Source of the DNA: Cognataquiflexum aquatile
Lineage (GTDB): Bacteria > Bacteroidota > Bacteroidia > Cytophagales > Cyclobacteriaceae
NCBI RefSeq assembly: GCF_003316845.1
Contig: NZ_QMIK01000006.1
Location: 186,001-250,000, forward strand
DNA length: 64,000 bases
Reading direction: 5' to 3'
Part shown: positions 27,696 through 35,919 of the stretch, piece after piece
Position numbering within the stretch: position 1 is the first letter of the stretch
Layout of the letters: each line of letters begins with the position of its first letter
Made by a program: the position numbers and the translations under genes
Notes under the pieces: generated by a model
What the model was told of the DNA's origin: nothing
The model's database searches: none
What the model saw: only the letters and a program-made list of their open reading frames with translations

Positions 27696-29039
27696 ATGAA
27701 TATTCAGACCACCACCGAAACCGAATTGGTTGACAAATCAAGTAAACCGGCAGTTCAAATTGACAGAATCGACATCATTGACATCATCCGCGGTGTCGCC
27801 CTTTTGGGGATTTTACTTTTGAACATCCCGTATTTTGCCATGCCGGAATATTTCGAAGAGGCCTGGATTCAAGATACTTCTAATACCAACTTCTGGGTAA
27901 ATGCTGTCAATACCGTTTTCTTTGAAGGAAAGATGCGAGCGCTTTTTTCAATGGTTTTTGGGGCAGGGATTATTCTTTTTACCTCCAACAAAGAAAAAGC
28001 AGGGAAATCTGCCACCTGGCTTTTTTATAAAAGGATGATCTGGTTGACCATATTCGGATTGATCCATGCACATATTCTATTGTGGATCGGGGATATCCTT
28101 TATTACTATGGAGTAATTGGGATGTTGGCTTTTTTGTTTAGGAAAATGAAACCCAAATACCTTGCCTTGGGTGTTCCGATTGTGGCTATTATCGGTTTTG
28201 TGGCCAACACCCTGTTTATGCAAAATATCAGGGGAACATACCTGGAATACAAAGAAGTGAAAACACTGCAGGATCAGGGAATTGCACTCAGCCCAACTCA
28301 GGATTCCATTGTCCTGGAATGGACAGAAATCCAGAAAGAATTTATTCCCAACAAGGAAGAGGCGGCCGAACATACCGCTTTGATGAAAGGAAGCTACTCG
28401 GATGTGGCGAGCTACATCAGGCCAAAATCCTGGGATGGTCAGTTCAAATACCTGATTTTTAGTATTTGGGACATGCTTGCCCTGATGATGCTGGGTATTG
28501 CCCTTTACAAATGGGGTTTTCTGACACTCAAATGGACCAAAGCCCAATACAAAAAGACTGTTTTGATTGGTTATGGAATCGGTCTTCCTTTGGTAATTTT
28601 CGCCTTTGTTTATAATACAATCCATTTTCCGAATGTCGAGGCGGGATTAAAACACATTGAGGAGCATGCGGTCAATTGGGTTTCTTTAATTTACGATTTT
28701 CAACGGATCGCGATCATGATGGCTCATGTTGCTTTGGTGATGTTGATCTATCAGGCCGGTTATCTGAAGAGGTTGATGAATGGGCTGAGGGCAGTGGGTC
28801 AGATGGCATTTACCAATTATATCATGCATACTGTGATTTGTAGCTTGGTGTTTTTCGGATATGGATTGAACCAATATGCCGAATGGGAATATTACCAACT
28901 CTATTATTTGGTCATAGGAATCTGGATTTTTCAGTTGATCATCAGCCCGATATGGTTGAAATATTTCCTTTTCGGACCTTTGGAATGGCTATGGAGATGC
29001 CTCACATATAGCAGGATTCAGCCTTTTGTCAGAAAATAG
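27696..29039 (+). CDS. DUF418 multi-pass membrane protein
   Basis: This 447-residue protein has about eight to ten hydrophobic segments. The N-terminal RIDIIDIIRGVALLGILLLN is characteristic of this family. GKMRALFSMVFGAG and the C-terminal block YQAGYLKRLMNGLRAVGQMA, FTNYIMHTVICS fit DUF418 (YeiB-like). Function is unknown. It follows the deiminase-family gene by 54 bp. Confidence 0.88.
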   Translation: MNIQTTTETELVDKSSKPAVQIDRIDIIDIIRGVALLGILLLNIPYFAMPEYFEEAWIQDTSNTNFWVNAVNTVFFEGKMRALFSMVFGAGIILFTSNKEKAGKSATWLFYKRMIWLTIFGLIHAHILLWIGDILYYYGVIGMLAFLFRKMKPKYLALGVPIVAIIGFVANTLFMQNIRGTYLEYKEVKTLQDQGIALSPTQDSIVLEWTEIQKEFIPNKEEAAEHTALMKGSYSDVASYIRPKSWDGQFKYLIFSIWDMLALMMLGIALYKWGFLTLKWTKAQYKKTVLIGYGIGLPLVIFAFVYNTIHFPNVEAGLKHIEEHAVNWVSLIYDFQRIAIMMAHVALVMLIYQAGYLKRLMNGLRAVGQMAFTNYIMHTVICSLVFFGYGLNQYAEWEYYQLYYLVIGIWIFQLIISPIWLKYFLFGPLEWLWRCLTYSRIQPFVRK

Positions 29040-29079
29040 ACAGCCAAAAAATAGCGCTGTATCCCTATTATCATTTTCC

Positions 29080-29087
29080 TATATTTG
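29080..29087 (+). promoter_or_regulatory. Bacteroidota-type -7 element TATATTTG
   Basis: A perfect TAnnTTTG match lies 20 bp before the S9 peptidase start codon. No clear TTTG is found at the expected -33 distance, so the call is tentative. Confidence 0.5.
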
Positions 29088-29107
29088 CGCACTATTCTCT
29101 AGCAGCT

Positions 29108-31243
29108 ATGAATAAATCAATCCAAACCATTTTAATTATCCTCACAGGAATGAGTATCGCATGTTCTCAACAAAAGCCGGAATTCACTTTGCCGGATGTA
29201 GCACCGCCTTTGGCTACAGTCAAACCGTTTGAAATCACTTCCAAGCACGGACACAAAAGAACTGACAACTACTATTGGCTCAATGACCGTGAAAACCCTG
29301 AAGTCATCGATTACCTGAATGCTGAAAATGCCTATTTGGACACCATGATGGCGCATACCAAGGGCTTTCAGGTAGAATTGTTCAATGAATTGCGTGCAAG
29401 GATCAAAGAAGACGATTCGTCTGTTCCATACAGATTGGACGATTACTATTACTACACCCGCTATGTGGAAGGAGGAGAATATCCGATTTATGCAAGGAAA
29501 AAAGGCTCTCTCGAAGGTGCTGAAGAAATCATCATGGATGGCAATGAACTGGGAAAAGGGAAATCTTTCCTCAACTTTTTTACTTCAGTAAGTCCTGACC
29601 ATAACCTCGCCGCCATCATTATGGATACGGTGGGTAGAAATTTCTACACCGTGATGATCAAAGACCTCCGTACCGGAGAAATACTTCCTGACAAAATCGA
29701 AAATATCAGAAGTTCGGCAGTCTGGACCAATGACAACAAATCATTTTTCTATTCCATCCCGGATCCGGTTACCCTTAGAAATTTTCAGGTGAAGCGACAT
29801 TTCCTTGGCCAAGACTCCTCCAAAGATGAGGTGGTGTTTGAGGAAAAAGACCAGACTTTGAGCTGCGGTGTCGGAATTACCAAATCCAAGAAATACATCA
29901 TCATTGGTTCAGGCCGTACAGATGCTTCCTATGCCATGTTTATGGATGCAGACAATCCCGGCAAACCCAAACTGATTGCTCCGGTGCAGGACAATGTGCA
30001 GTACAGTGTGGACCATGCTATTGGCGATAAATTCAATATCTACACCAACCTGAATGCAGTCAATTACCGATTGGCAGAAGCACCTGTTGCTGATCCGTCT
30101 GTTGCCAATTGGAAAGATTTGATCCCACATAGGGCAGATGTTTTCTTAGAAGGAGTGGAATATTTCAAGGATTATTATGCTGTGCAGGAGACCTTAGAGG
30201 GCCTTGCCAATATCCGCATCATCAAGTGGGCTGACAATTCGGAACATCAGATGGTATTTGAAGAGCCTGCTTATTCTGCAGGGATAGGTTATAATCCTGA
30301 GTTTGAAACCAAGACTTTGCGGTATTCATATACTTCAATGACCACGCCAAATTCCACTTACGACTATGACATGGAAACCAAGGAAAAAACCTTGATGAAA
30401 GAGCAGCCTGTCTTGGGGGATTTTGACAAAGCCAATTACAAGACAGAAAGAATCATGGTTCCTTCCCGTGATGGAAAAAGAATCCCCATGTCCATTGTGT
30501 ACCGTGCCGACCTATTCAAGAAAGACGGTACTTCTCCAGGATGGATTTATGGTTATGGGTCTTATGGCGCATCCATGGATGCATACTTTAGCAGTTCGAG
30601 GTTGAGTCTGTTGGACAGGGGTTTTGTCTATGCCATCGCGCATGTGCGTGGAGGTCAGGAAATGGGTGGAGATTGGTATGAGGATGGCAAGATGATGAAT
30701 AAGAAGAATACCTTCAATGACTTCATCGATTGTTCCAAATGGCTTCAGGATAACCAATATGTGGCCAAAGACAAACTCTTTGCCTCTGGTGGAAGTGCAG
30801 GAGGATTGCTGATGGGAGCGATCGCCAACATGGCCCCGGAATTATATAGGGGTATTGTTGCAGATGTTGCCTTCGTGGATGTGATCACCACGATGATGGA
30901 TGAGACGATTCCTTTGACCACTTTTGAGTGGCAAGAGTGGGGAAATCCAAACATTCAGGAGCAATATGAATATATGCTTTCCTATTCGCCGTATGACAAT
31001 GTCGAAGCAAAGGATTATCCTAATATCCTGGCGACCACAGGACTTCACGATTCACAAGTTCAGTATTGGGAACCTGCAAAATGGGTAGCTCTACTCAGAA
31101 CCAAAAAAACAGATAAAAACCGCCTTTTCCTCAAAACCAATATGGATGCGGGACATGGTGGCGCAAGTGGCAGGTTTGAAAGTCTGAAAGAACTGGCGTT
31201 TGAGTATGCTTTTGTGTTTGATATTCTTGGGATTTCTAAATGA
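29108..31243 (+). CDS. S9 family prolyl oligopeptidase-like lipoprotein
   Basis: This 711-residue protein has a lipoprotein signal (MSIACSQQ). An N-terminal propeller region (KRTDNYYWLNDRENPEVIDY) is followed by an alpha/beta hydrolase domain. The nucleophile is in ASGGSAGGLLMGA (about residue 562), the aspartate in GLHDSQVQYWEPAKW, and the histidine in DAGHGGASGRFE. Sequence is closest in style to oligopeptidase B (S9A), which cuts after basic residues. The lipobox puts it outside the cytoplasm, unlike classical OpdB. A strong terminator follows. Confidence 0.92.
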   Translation: MNKSIQTILIILTGMSIACSQQKPEFTLPDVAPPLATVKPFEITSKHGHKRTDNYYWLNDRENPEVIDYLNAENAYLDTMMAHTKGFQVELFNELRARIKEDDSSVPYRLDDYYYYTRYVEGGEYPIYARKKGSLEGAEEIIMDGNELGKGKSFLNFFTSVSPDHNLAAIIMDTVGRNFYTVMIKDLRTGEILPDKIENIRSSAVWTNDNKSFFYSIPDPVTLRNFQVKRHFLGQDSSKDEVVFEEKDQTLSCGVGITKSKKYIIIGSGRTDASYAMFMDADNPGKPKLIAPVQDNVQYSVDHAIGDKFNIYTNLNAVNYRLAEAPVADPSVANWKDLIPHRADVFLEGVEYFKDYYAVQETLEGLANIRIIKWADNSEHQMVFEEPAYSAGIGYNPEFETKTLRYSYTSMTTPNSTYDYDMETKEKTLMKEQPVLGDFDKANYKTERIMVPSRDGKRIPMSIVYRADLFKKDGTSPGWIYGYGSYGASMDAYFSSSRLSLLDRGFVYAIAHVRGGQEMGGDWYEDGKMMNKKNTFNDFIDCSKWLQDNQYVAKDKLFASGGSAGGLLMGAIANMAPELYRGIVADVAFVDVITTMMDETIPLTTFEWQEWGNPNIQEQYEYMLSYSPYDNVEAKDYPNILATTGLHDSQVQYWEPAKWVALLRTKKTDKNRLFLKTNMDAGHGGASGRFESLKELAFEYAFVFDILGISK

Positions 31244-31298
31244 AATATGCTCAATTAGAGCGAAATAAATTGAAATAAGCCTTCGGCGAAATAACTTC
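31242..31298 (+). repeat. GAAATA units with small hairpins after S9 gene
   Basis: GAAATA-type heptamers begin inside the TGA stop codon of the S9 gene and recur three more times. They are separated by mini-hairpins (GCTC-aatta-GAGC, GCC-TTC-GGC). This is the same style as the hisF-hisIE array (39408-39770). Confidence 0.55.
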
Positions 31299-31336
31299 AG
31301 CACCAATCTTTTTAATAAGGATTGGTGCTTTTTTTT
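31299..31336 (+). terminator. Intrinsic terminator after S9 peptidase
   Basis: A perfect 10-bp stem (AGCACCAATC with GATTGGTGCT) has an 11-nt loop and is followed by eight T residues. Confidence 0.92.
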
Positions 31337-31391
31337 GATCGTCTAACCTTCCTGCAATAACATATGAAATTGAGGTAAAGGATCTGAACTG

Positions 31392-31612
31392 ATCCAATAT
31401 CAACTAATATCCAATATCAATGAATATCTGTGCCTAATCCAATAAACATCAAGTTTGATGCTTTTTTATTTCCATTTTATTTCAATGTATTTCTACCTTA
31501 TTTCAATTTAGCCATCCAATATCAAGTAATATCCAATATCAATGAATATCTAATGGTTGATGCCTTTTTATTTCAATTATATTTCAATTTATTTCTATCT
31601 TATTTCAAAATT
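31392..31612. repeat. 122-bp tandem repeat with helically phased TATTTC
   Basis: Two units start with ATCCAATATC at 31392 and 31514. Each has a block of AATATC motifs, then four TATTTC hexamers spaced 11, 10 and 11 nt apart (31467, 31478, 31488, 31499 and 31569, 31580, 31590, 31601). The array ends about 12 bp before the SDR start codon. The gap 31337-31391 holds nothing I recognise. Confidence 0.75.
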
Positions 31613-31623
31613 TCTATAATCTC

Positions 31624-32421
31624 ATGTCCCATTCAATTTTTAATAACCAAGTCATCTGGATCACCGGCGCTTCCTCGGGATTGGGGAAGTACATGGCCTT
31701 TGAATTTGCGAAGCAAGGCGCAAAACTTGCCCTCAGTTCGAGAAGAGTTGATAAGTTAGAGGAGGTTTTAAAAAAAATCCAAGAATTAGGAGCTGAGGGA
31801 ATTGTTGTCCCCTGCGATGTGCTGGAGGAGGAATCGTTAGAAAATGCGGTAAAAGAAGTCATCCGGCATTTCGGTAAAGTTGATGTGGCTATTGCAAACG
31901 CAGGTTTTGGAGTATTAGGAAAAATAGAAGAGTTGTCAGCCAAAGACTGGAAAAGGCAATTGGACATCAACGTCACGGGCTTGGCTTTGACTTCAAAGTA
32001 TGCCATCCCTTACCTAAAAGCCTCCAAAGGAAGATTAGCCTTGATCGGAAGTGTGGCCGCTTACGTTCCCAATCCCAAAACCGGTGCCTATGGTGCATCT
32101 AAAGCTGCCGTCCGTTCTATCGGACAGACTTTGCAGTTGGAATTAAATGGAACCGGTGTAAGCTGTACGGTAATCCATCCGGGATTTGTGGATTCTGATA
32201 TTACGCGGGTGGACAATGAGGGAGTTTTTCATGAAGATTACAAAGACCCAAGACCGAAAAATCTCATGTGGCCAACGGATAAAGCCGCCCGGGTTATGTT
32301 AAATGCAATTTCAAAGAGGAAAAAATCTTTTGTCTTTACCGGACATGGCAAATTTATCGCTTTTATCGGTCAGCATTTTCCAAGACTAGGGGAGTGGATA
32401 ATCGGGAAAATGGGCAATTAA
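31624..32421 (+). CDS. SDR family oxidoreductase
   Basis: This 265-residue classical short-chain dehydrogenase has the nucleotide site ITGASSGLGKYMA, NAGFG, the catalytic serine in LIGSVAAY and YxxxK as YGASKAA. After the Rossmann core comes a DehydRL-type C-terminus. The cofactor is probably NADP(H) from the basic SSRR after strand two. Substrate is unknown. The ATG at 31624 comes directly after the phased TATTTC array. Confidence 0.93.
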   Translation: MSHSIFNNQVIWITGASSGLGKYMAFEFAKQGAKLALSSRRVDKLEEVLKKIQELGAEGIVVPCDVLEEESLENAVKEVIRHFGKVDVAIANAGFGVLGKIEELSAKDWKRQLDINVTGLALTSKYAIPYLKASKGRLALIGSVAAYVPNPKTGAYGASKAAVRSIGQTLQLELNGTGVSCTVIHPGFVDSDITRVDNEGVFHEDYKDPRPKNLMWPTDKAARVMLNAISKRKKSFVFTGHGKFIAFIGQHFPRLGEWIIGKMGN

Positions 32422-32487
32422 AATAGAAAAAGTGTAACCTTTTATAATTAATAATCCTGTAAATTCAGGTCATCAAACCTGTCTCAT

Positions 32488-33576
32488 ATGAAATACTTCA
32501 ATGCTATTTTTTTAGGGTTAATATTTGTTTTTAATTTTTCCTGTGACTCTTCCCAAGAGTCTGTCTTCCCGAAAAGAGAAAGTATCTCGGAATCCGTCTA
32601 TGCCTCCGGTCTTATCAAAGCACAAAACCAATATCAGGCTTTTGCTAATGCTAACGGGATTGTTCAGGAGATATTTGTCAGTGAAGGTGATTCTGTAAAA
32701 GTAGGAAGCCCGATTTTGGTCATTTACAACCAAACTGCCAGGCTGAATAGGGAAAATGCCGAACTGACTCGGGCATTTGCAGACCGAAAAGCGAATCAAT
32801 CCCGGCTGCGAGAATTGGAAAACAACATTGAAAATGCAGAAAATAAATGGCGGAACGATTCCCTTCTTTATGAAAGGCAAAGAAGGTTGAAAGAACAGGG
32901 GGTGGGATCAGCTGTTGATTTGGAACAGAGACAACTGGCATTCGAAAATTCCCGAAATGCCTATCAAAGTGCCAAGCTCATCTATCAGGATGTCAAAAGG
33001 GAAATAAACTACAACGAGAAAAGCGCTACCAAAAACCTCTCTATCTCCAAAGCCCTGGAAAGTGACCTTGTCTTGAAAAGTGAGGTGAATGGAAGGGTTT
33101 ATGATTTGCTCAAAGAAAAGGGTGAAATGGTCAATGCCCAGACACCCTTGGCAGTATTGGGAAGTGCTGATGAGTTTGTTTTGGAGATGCAGGTGGATGA
33201 ATATGATATCGTCAAGGTAAAACATGGACAAAAGATAGTCGTGACTATGGACAGTTACCGGGGAGAGACATTTGAGGCGGTAGTGTCCAAAATCAACCCT
33301 TTGATGAATGAAGCGTCCAAGAGCTTTTTGGTGGAAGGGGTTTTTGTACATGCACCTCCTGTTTTGTATCCCAATCTCACCTTGGAAGCTAATATTGTGA
33401 TAGAAGTAAAGGAAGACGCGCTGATTTTGCCAAGGTCCTTTATCCTGAATGATGCTTTTGTGATCAATGCTGCAGGGGATACCTTACCGGTCAAATTGGG
33501 GCTGAAAGACCTCCAAAAAGCCGAAATATTGGAAGGAGTTGACGAGAAAACTGCTGTAATCAAACCTGCCAAATGA
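32488..33576 (+). CDS. Periplasmic adaptor subunit of a MacAB-like exporter
   Basis: This 362-residue lipoprotein (signal FNFSCDSS) has HlyD/MacA architecture. A split lipoyl/barrel region (ASGLIKAQNQYQAFANANG, VKVGSPILVIYNQ) flanks a long coiled-coil hairpin (about residues 85-185), then a beta-barrel domain. It should join the inner-membrane permease to an outer-membrane partner. The stop overlaps the permease start by 4 bp. No outer-membrane TolC-like gene is in the window. Confidence 0.87.
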   Translation: MKYFNAIFLGLIFVFNFSCDSSQESVFPKRESISESVYASGLIKAQNQYQAFANANGIVQEIFVSEGDSVKVGSPILVIYNQTARLNRENAELTRAFADRKANQSRLRELENNIENAENKWRNDSLLYERQRRLKEQGVGSAVDLEQRQLAFENSRNAYQSAKLIYQDVKREINYNEKSATKNLSISKALESDLVLKSEVNGRVYDLLKEKGEMVNAQTPLAVLGSADEFVLEMQVDEYDIVKVKHGQKIVVTMDSYRGETFEAVVSKINPLMNEASKSFLVEGVFVHAPPVLYPNLTLEANIVIEVKEDALILPRSFILNDAFVINAAGDTLPVKLGLKDLQKAEILEGVDEKTAVIKPAK

Positions 33577-34832
33577 AAGTTTCCCTCATCCTAGAGATTG
33601 CCAAGGCGCTGATGCTTGCCCGGTTCAAACAAACCATGATAGCTGCAATAGGCGTAGTATTCAGCATTACCATGTTTGTGGCTTTGCTAGGATTTATGAA
33701 TGGCTTGAACAAACTCTTGGATGGCTTGATCCTCAACCGCACACCCCATATCCGATTTTACAATGAAATCAAACCATCGGTTAACCAGCCGATCGACCTT
33801 GCCGATGAATTCAGCAATTTTTACAATATCATCAGGTCAGTCAAACCCGCTGCCAGCCGCTTAAGCATTTATAACAATGAGGCCATTATCAGGACACTTG
33901 AAGAAGATCCAAGGGTTTTGGGTGTGGCACCAAAGTTATCCGCACAGGTTTTTTACAATGTTGGAACCATTGATATCACCGGTGTCATCAACGGCATAGA
34001 CGTCGAAGCTGAGAGCAAACTTTTTGCTTTCACAGATTACGTGACGGCGGGGAATTATATTGATTTAAAAAATACCTCCAACAGCATTATTTTGGGAAAA
34101 GGCGCTGCGGACCGGATGATGGCAGAAATAGGAGATGTCATCCAAGCGACTACTTCTCAAGGCAACAGGGTTCAATTGAAAGTTGTGGGTTATTACCAAT
34201 CCGGTTTGGGGGATTTGGACAATGTGCAATCTTACGCCTCCATTGGCACCGTCCAGAAAATGATGGGAGAAACCGCTTCTTACGTGACTGATATCCAAGT
34301 CAAACTGAAGGATTTTAACCTTGCTCCCGCTATGGCACGGGACTACAGGGATATCTTTGGGATCGATGCGGATGACATACAGACTGTAAATGCACAGTTT
34401 GAAACGGGAACCAATATCAGGACTTTGATCAGCTACGCCGTGGGAATTACCTTGCTGATTGTTTCAGGATTTGGGATTTACAATATCCTGAACATGATGA
34501 TTTATGAAAAAATGGACACCATCGCCATCCTGAAGGCCATTGGCTTTTCGGGTAGGGATGTGAATAATATTTTCATCACCATCGCCTTGACCATCGGTTT
34601 TGTAGGAGGAACTATCGGATTGATTCTTGGATTTATGGCTGGTTTGGGCATTGAGCGGATCCCTTTTGAGACGGAGGCACTTCCGACGGTCAAAACCTTT
34701 CCGGTAGATTTTAACCCGAAGTATTATATCATCGCGGCGATATTCAGTATTGTGACGACGTATTTTGCCGGATATTTCCCTGCCCGCAAGGCGAGTGGGG
34801 TCGATCCGGTTGAGATAATTAGGGGAAAATAA
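33573..34832 (+). CDS. ABC transporter permease, FtsX/MacB type
   Basis: This 419-residue protein has an N-terminal membrane segment, a large periplasmic domain, and three C-terminal membrane helices in an FtsX-like domain. IYNILNMMIYEKMDTIAILKA and the final YFPARKASGVDPVEIIRGK are strongly characteristic. It is coupled to the adaptor gene by a 4-bp overlap. The cognate ATPase gene lies 325 bp downstream, separated by a repeat-filled gap. Confidence 0.9.
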   Translation: MKVSLILEIAKALMLARFKQTMIAAIGVVFSITMFVALLGFMNGLNKLLDGLILNRTPHIRFYNEIKPSVNQPIDLADEFSNFYNIIRSVKPAASRLSIYNNEAIIRTLEEDPRVLGVAPKLSAQVFYNVGTIDITGVINGIDVEAESKLFAFTDYVTAGNYIDLKNTSNSIILGKGAADRMMAEIGDVIQATTSQGNRVQLKVVGYYQSGLGDLDNVQSYASIGTVQKMMGETASYVTDIQVKLKDFNLAPAMARDYRDIFGIDADDIQTVNAQFETGTNIRTLISYAVGITLLIVSGFGIYNILNMMIYEKMDTIAILKAIGFSGRDVNNIFITIALTIGFVGGTIGLILGFMAGLGIERIPFETEALPTVKTFPVDFNPKYYIIAAIFSIVTTYFAGYFPARKASGVDPVEIIRGK

Positions 34833-34835
34833 TGA

Positions 34836-34867
34836 GAAGCGAAAGACGAGTAGCGAGGGACAAGTTG
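34836..34867 (+). repeat. CGA-phased heptads after the permease
   Basis: CGA recurs every 7 nt at 34840, 34847 and 34854, then CAA at 34861, beginning within a few bases of the permease stop. This is the left part of the composite element that fills the permease-ATPase gap. Confidence 0.5.
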
Positions 34868-34904
34868 GCAGTCATAGAAAACGAGGTTAGTTCAAGTGCA
34901 GGCC

Positions 34905-35052
34905 TAGTTCAAGTCTCCAGACTTGGACTTACATTGCTTGTAAATCTAGTTCAAGTCTTCAGACTTGGACTTGAATCTCGACTTATTTCAAAGCAGTCTG
35001 AGACTGCAATATTCTGGTCCAAGTCAGAGACTTGAACCATTCTTGCAAGAAT
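34905..35052. repeat. Cluster of small palindromes and a direct repeat
   Basis: Two near-identical 26-bp copies (34905 and 34947, 42 bp apart) each hold the hairpin CAAGTCT-nn-AGACTTG. They are followed by GCAGTCT-g-AGACTGC, CAAGTC-aga-GACTTG and the perfect 14-bp palindrome ATTCTTGCAAGAAT (35039-35052). Confidence 0.75.
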
Positions 35053-35061
35053 ACCGACTTC

Positions 35062-35153
35062 TCAACCCGATAACCCGACAACGCGAAGCAGACAACAATT
35101 ATAACGACTACAACCATTACAACAAATACAACAAATACAACAATTACAACCAC
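35062..35153 (+). repeat. ACAAC octads then TACAAC nonads upstream of ABC ATPase
   Basis: Octads start at 35062, 35070 and 35078 (the last is ACAACGCG). They are followed by the joint AAGCAGACAA and six nonads of the TACAACnnn type from 35100 to 35153. The ATPase start codon follows 4 bp later. The same joint and order occur upstream of smpB. Confidence 0.75.
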
Positions 35154-35157
35154 CAAC

Positions 35158-35841
35158 ATGCTTGAAACACCTGTCCTAGAAGCACAAAAAGTAAACAAAT
35201 ACTTTTTCAGCCCTGATAAAACCCAGGTGCTGAAGGAGGTGACTTTTCAGGTGACCAGGGGAGAATTCGTGTCCATCATGGGAAAATCAGGCTGTGGCAA
35301 ATCAACCCTCCTTTATATCCTCAGTACCATGGATACAGATTATGAAGGTAAATTATTGATTGACGGTGAGGTGATCAGTGGAAAAAGCCCAAGTTACCTT
35401 TCCAAAATCCGGAATGAAAAAATCGGATTTGTTTTTCAGTTCCATTATTTGCTCAATGAATTTTCGGTTTTGGAAAATGTCATGATCCCAGGCCTCAAAC
35501 TCAACAAGAAATCCCGGCCCGAACTCGAACACATCGCCATGGAAAAGCTGAAAATTTTTGACATGCAGGACCATGCGCTCAAGAAAGCAAACCAACTTTC
35601 CGGTGGGCAAAAACAAAGGGTCGCTATCGCACGCTCCTTGATGAATGATCCTCTCATTATCATGGGAGACGAACCGACCGGCAATCTTGACAAAAGAAAC
35701 TCAGATATTGTCTTTAATATTTTCAAAGAACTGGCAAAGGAATTCAAACAGACCATGCTCATCGTCACCCATGATGCTGAATTTGCCGCAGGCACCGACA
35801 GGATTATCGAAATGGAAGACGGCTATATTATCAAACAATAA
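35158..35841 (+). CDS. ABC transporter ATP-binding protein, MacB/LolD type
   Basis: This 227-residue ATPase has Walker A GKSGCGKS, a Q-loop in FVFQFHYLLNEF, signature LSGGQKQRVAIARSL, Walker B IIMGDEPTGNLD and the switch histidine in IVTHD. It should power the adaptor-permease pair upstream. Whether it shares their transcript is unclear, since a 325-bp repeat-filled gap with many hairpins lies between. Confidence 0.93.
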   Translation: MLETPVLEAQKVNKYFFSPDKTQVLKEVTFQVTRGEFVSIMGKSGCGKSTLLYILSTMDTDYEGKLLIDGEVISGKSPSYLSKIRNEKIGFVFQFHYLLNEFSVLENVMIPGLKLNKKSRPELEHIAMEKLKIFDMQDHALKKANQLSGGQKQRVAIARSLMNDPLIIMGDEPTGNLDKRNSDIVFNIFKELAKEFKQTMLIVTHDAEFAAGTDRIIEMEDGYIIKQ

Positions 35842-35919
35842 ACTTTTGTTATTAAACCTGACACTTTTGGTAGTGTCTAATGGTCAAATCTTTTTTTAAA
35901 AAAATCTATCTCATCACCC

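Noticed and set aside
28077-28625. 182-residue antisense open frame inside the DUF418 gene
   Set aside because: Shadow of the membrane protein gene; composition (His, Phe, Gln) reflects antisense of hydrophobic codons.
31430-31759. 109-residue open frame rich in Phe and Tyr
   Set aside because: It is a translation of the AT-rich tandem repeat and runs into the SDR gene in another frame.
34965-35165. Open frame with a YNxYNK-type C-terminus
   Set aside because: The repeat peptide is just the nonad array read in one frame; it is out of frame with the ABC ATPase and matches no family.
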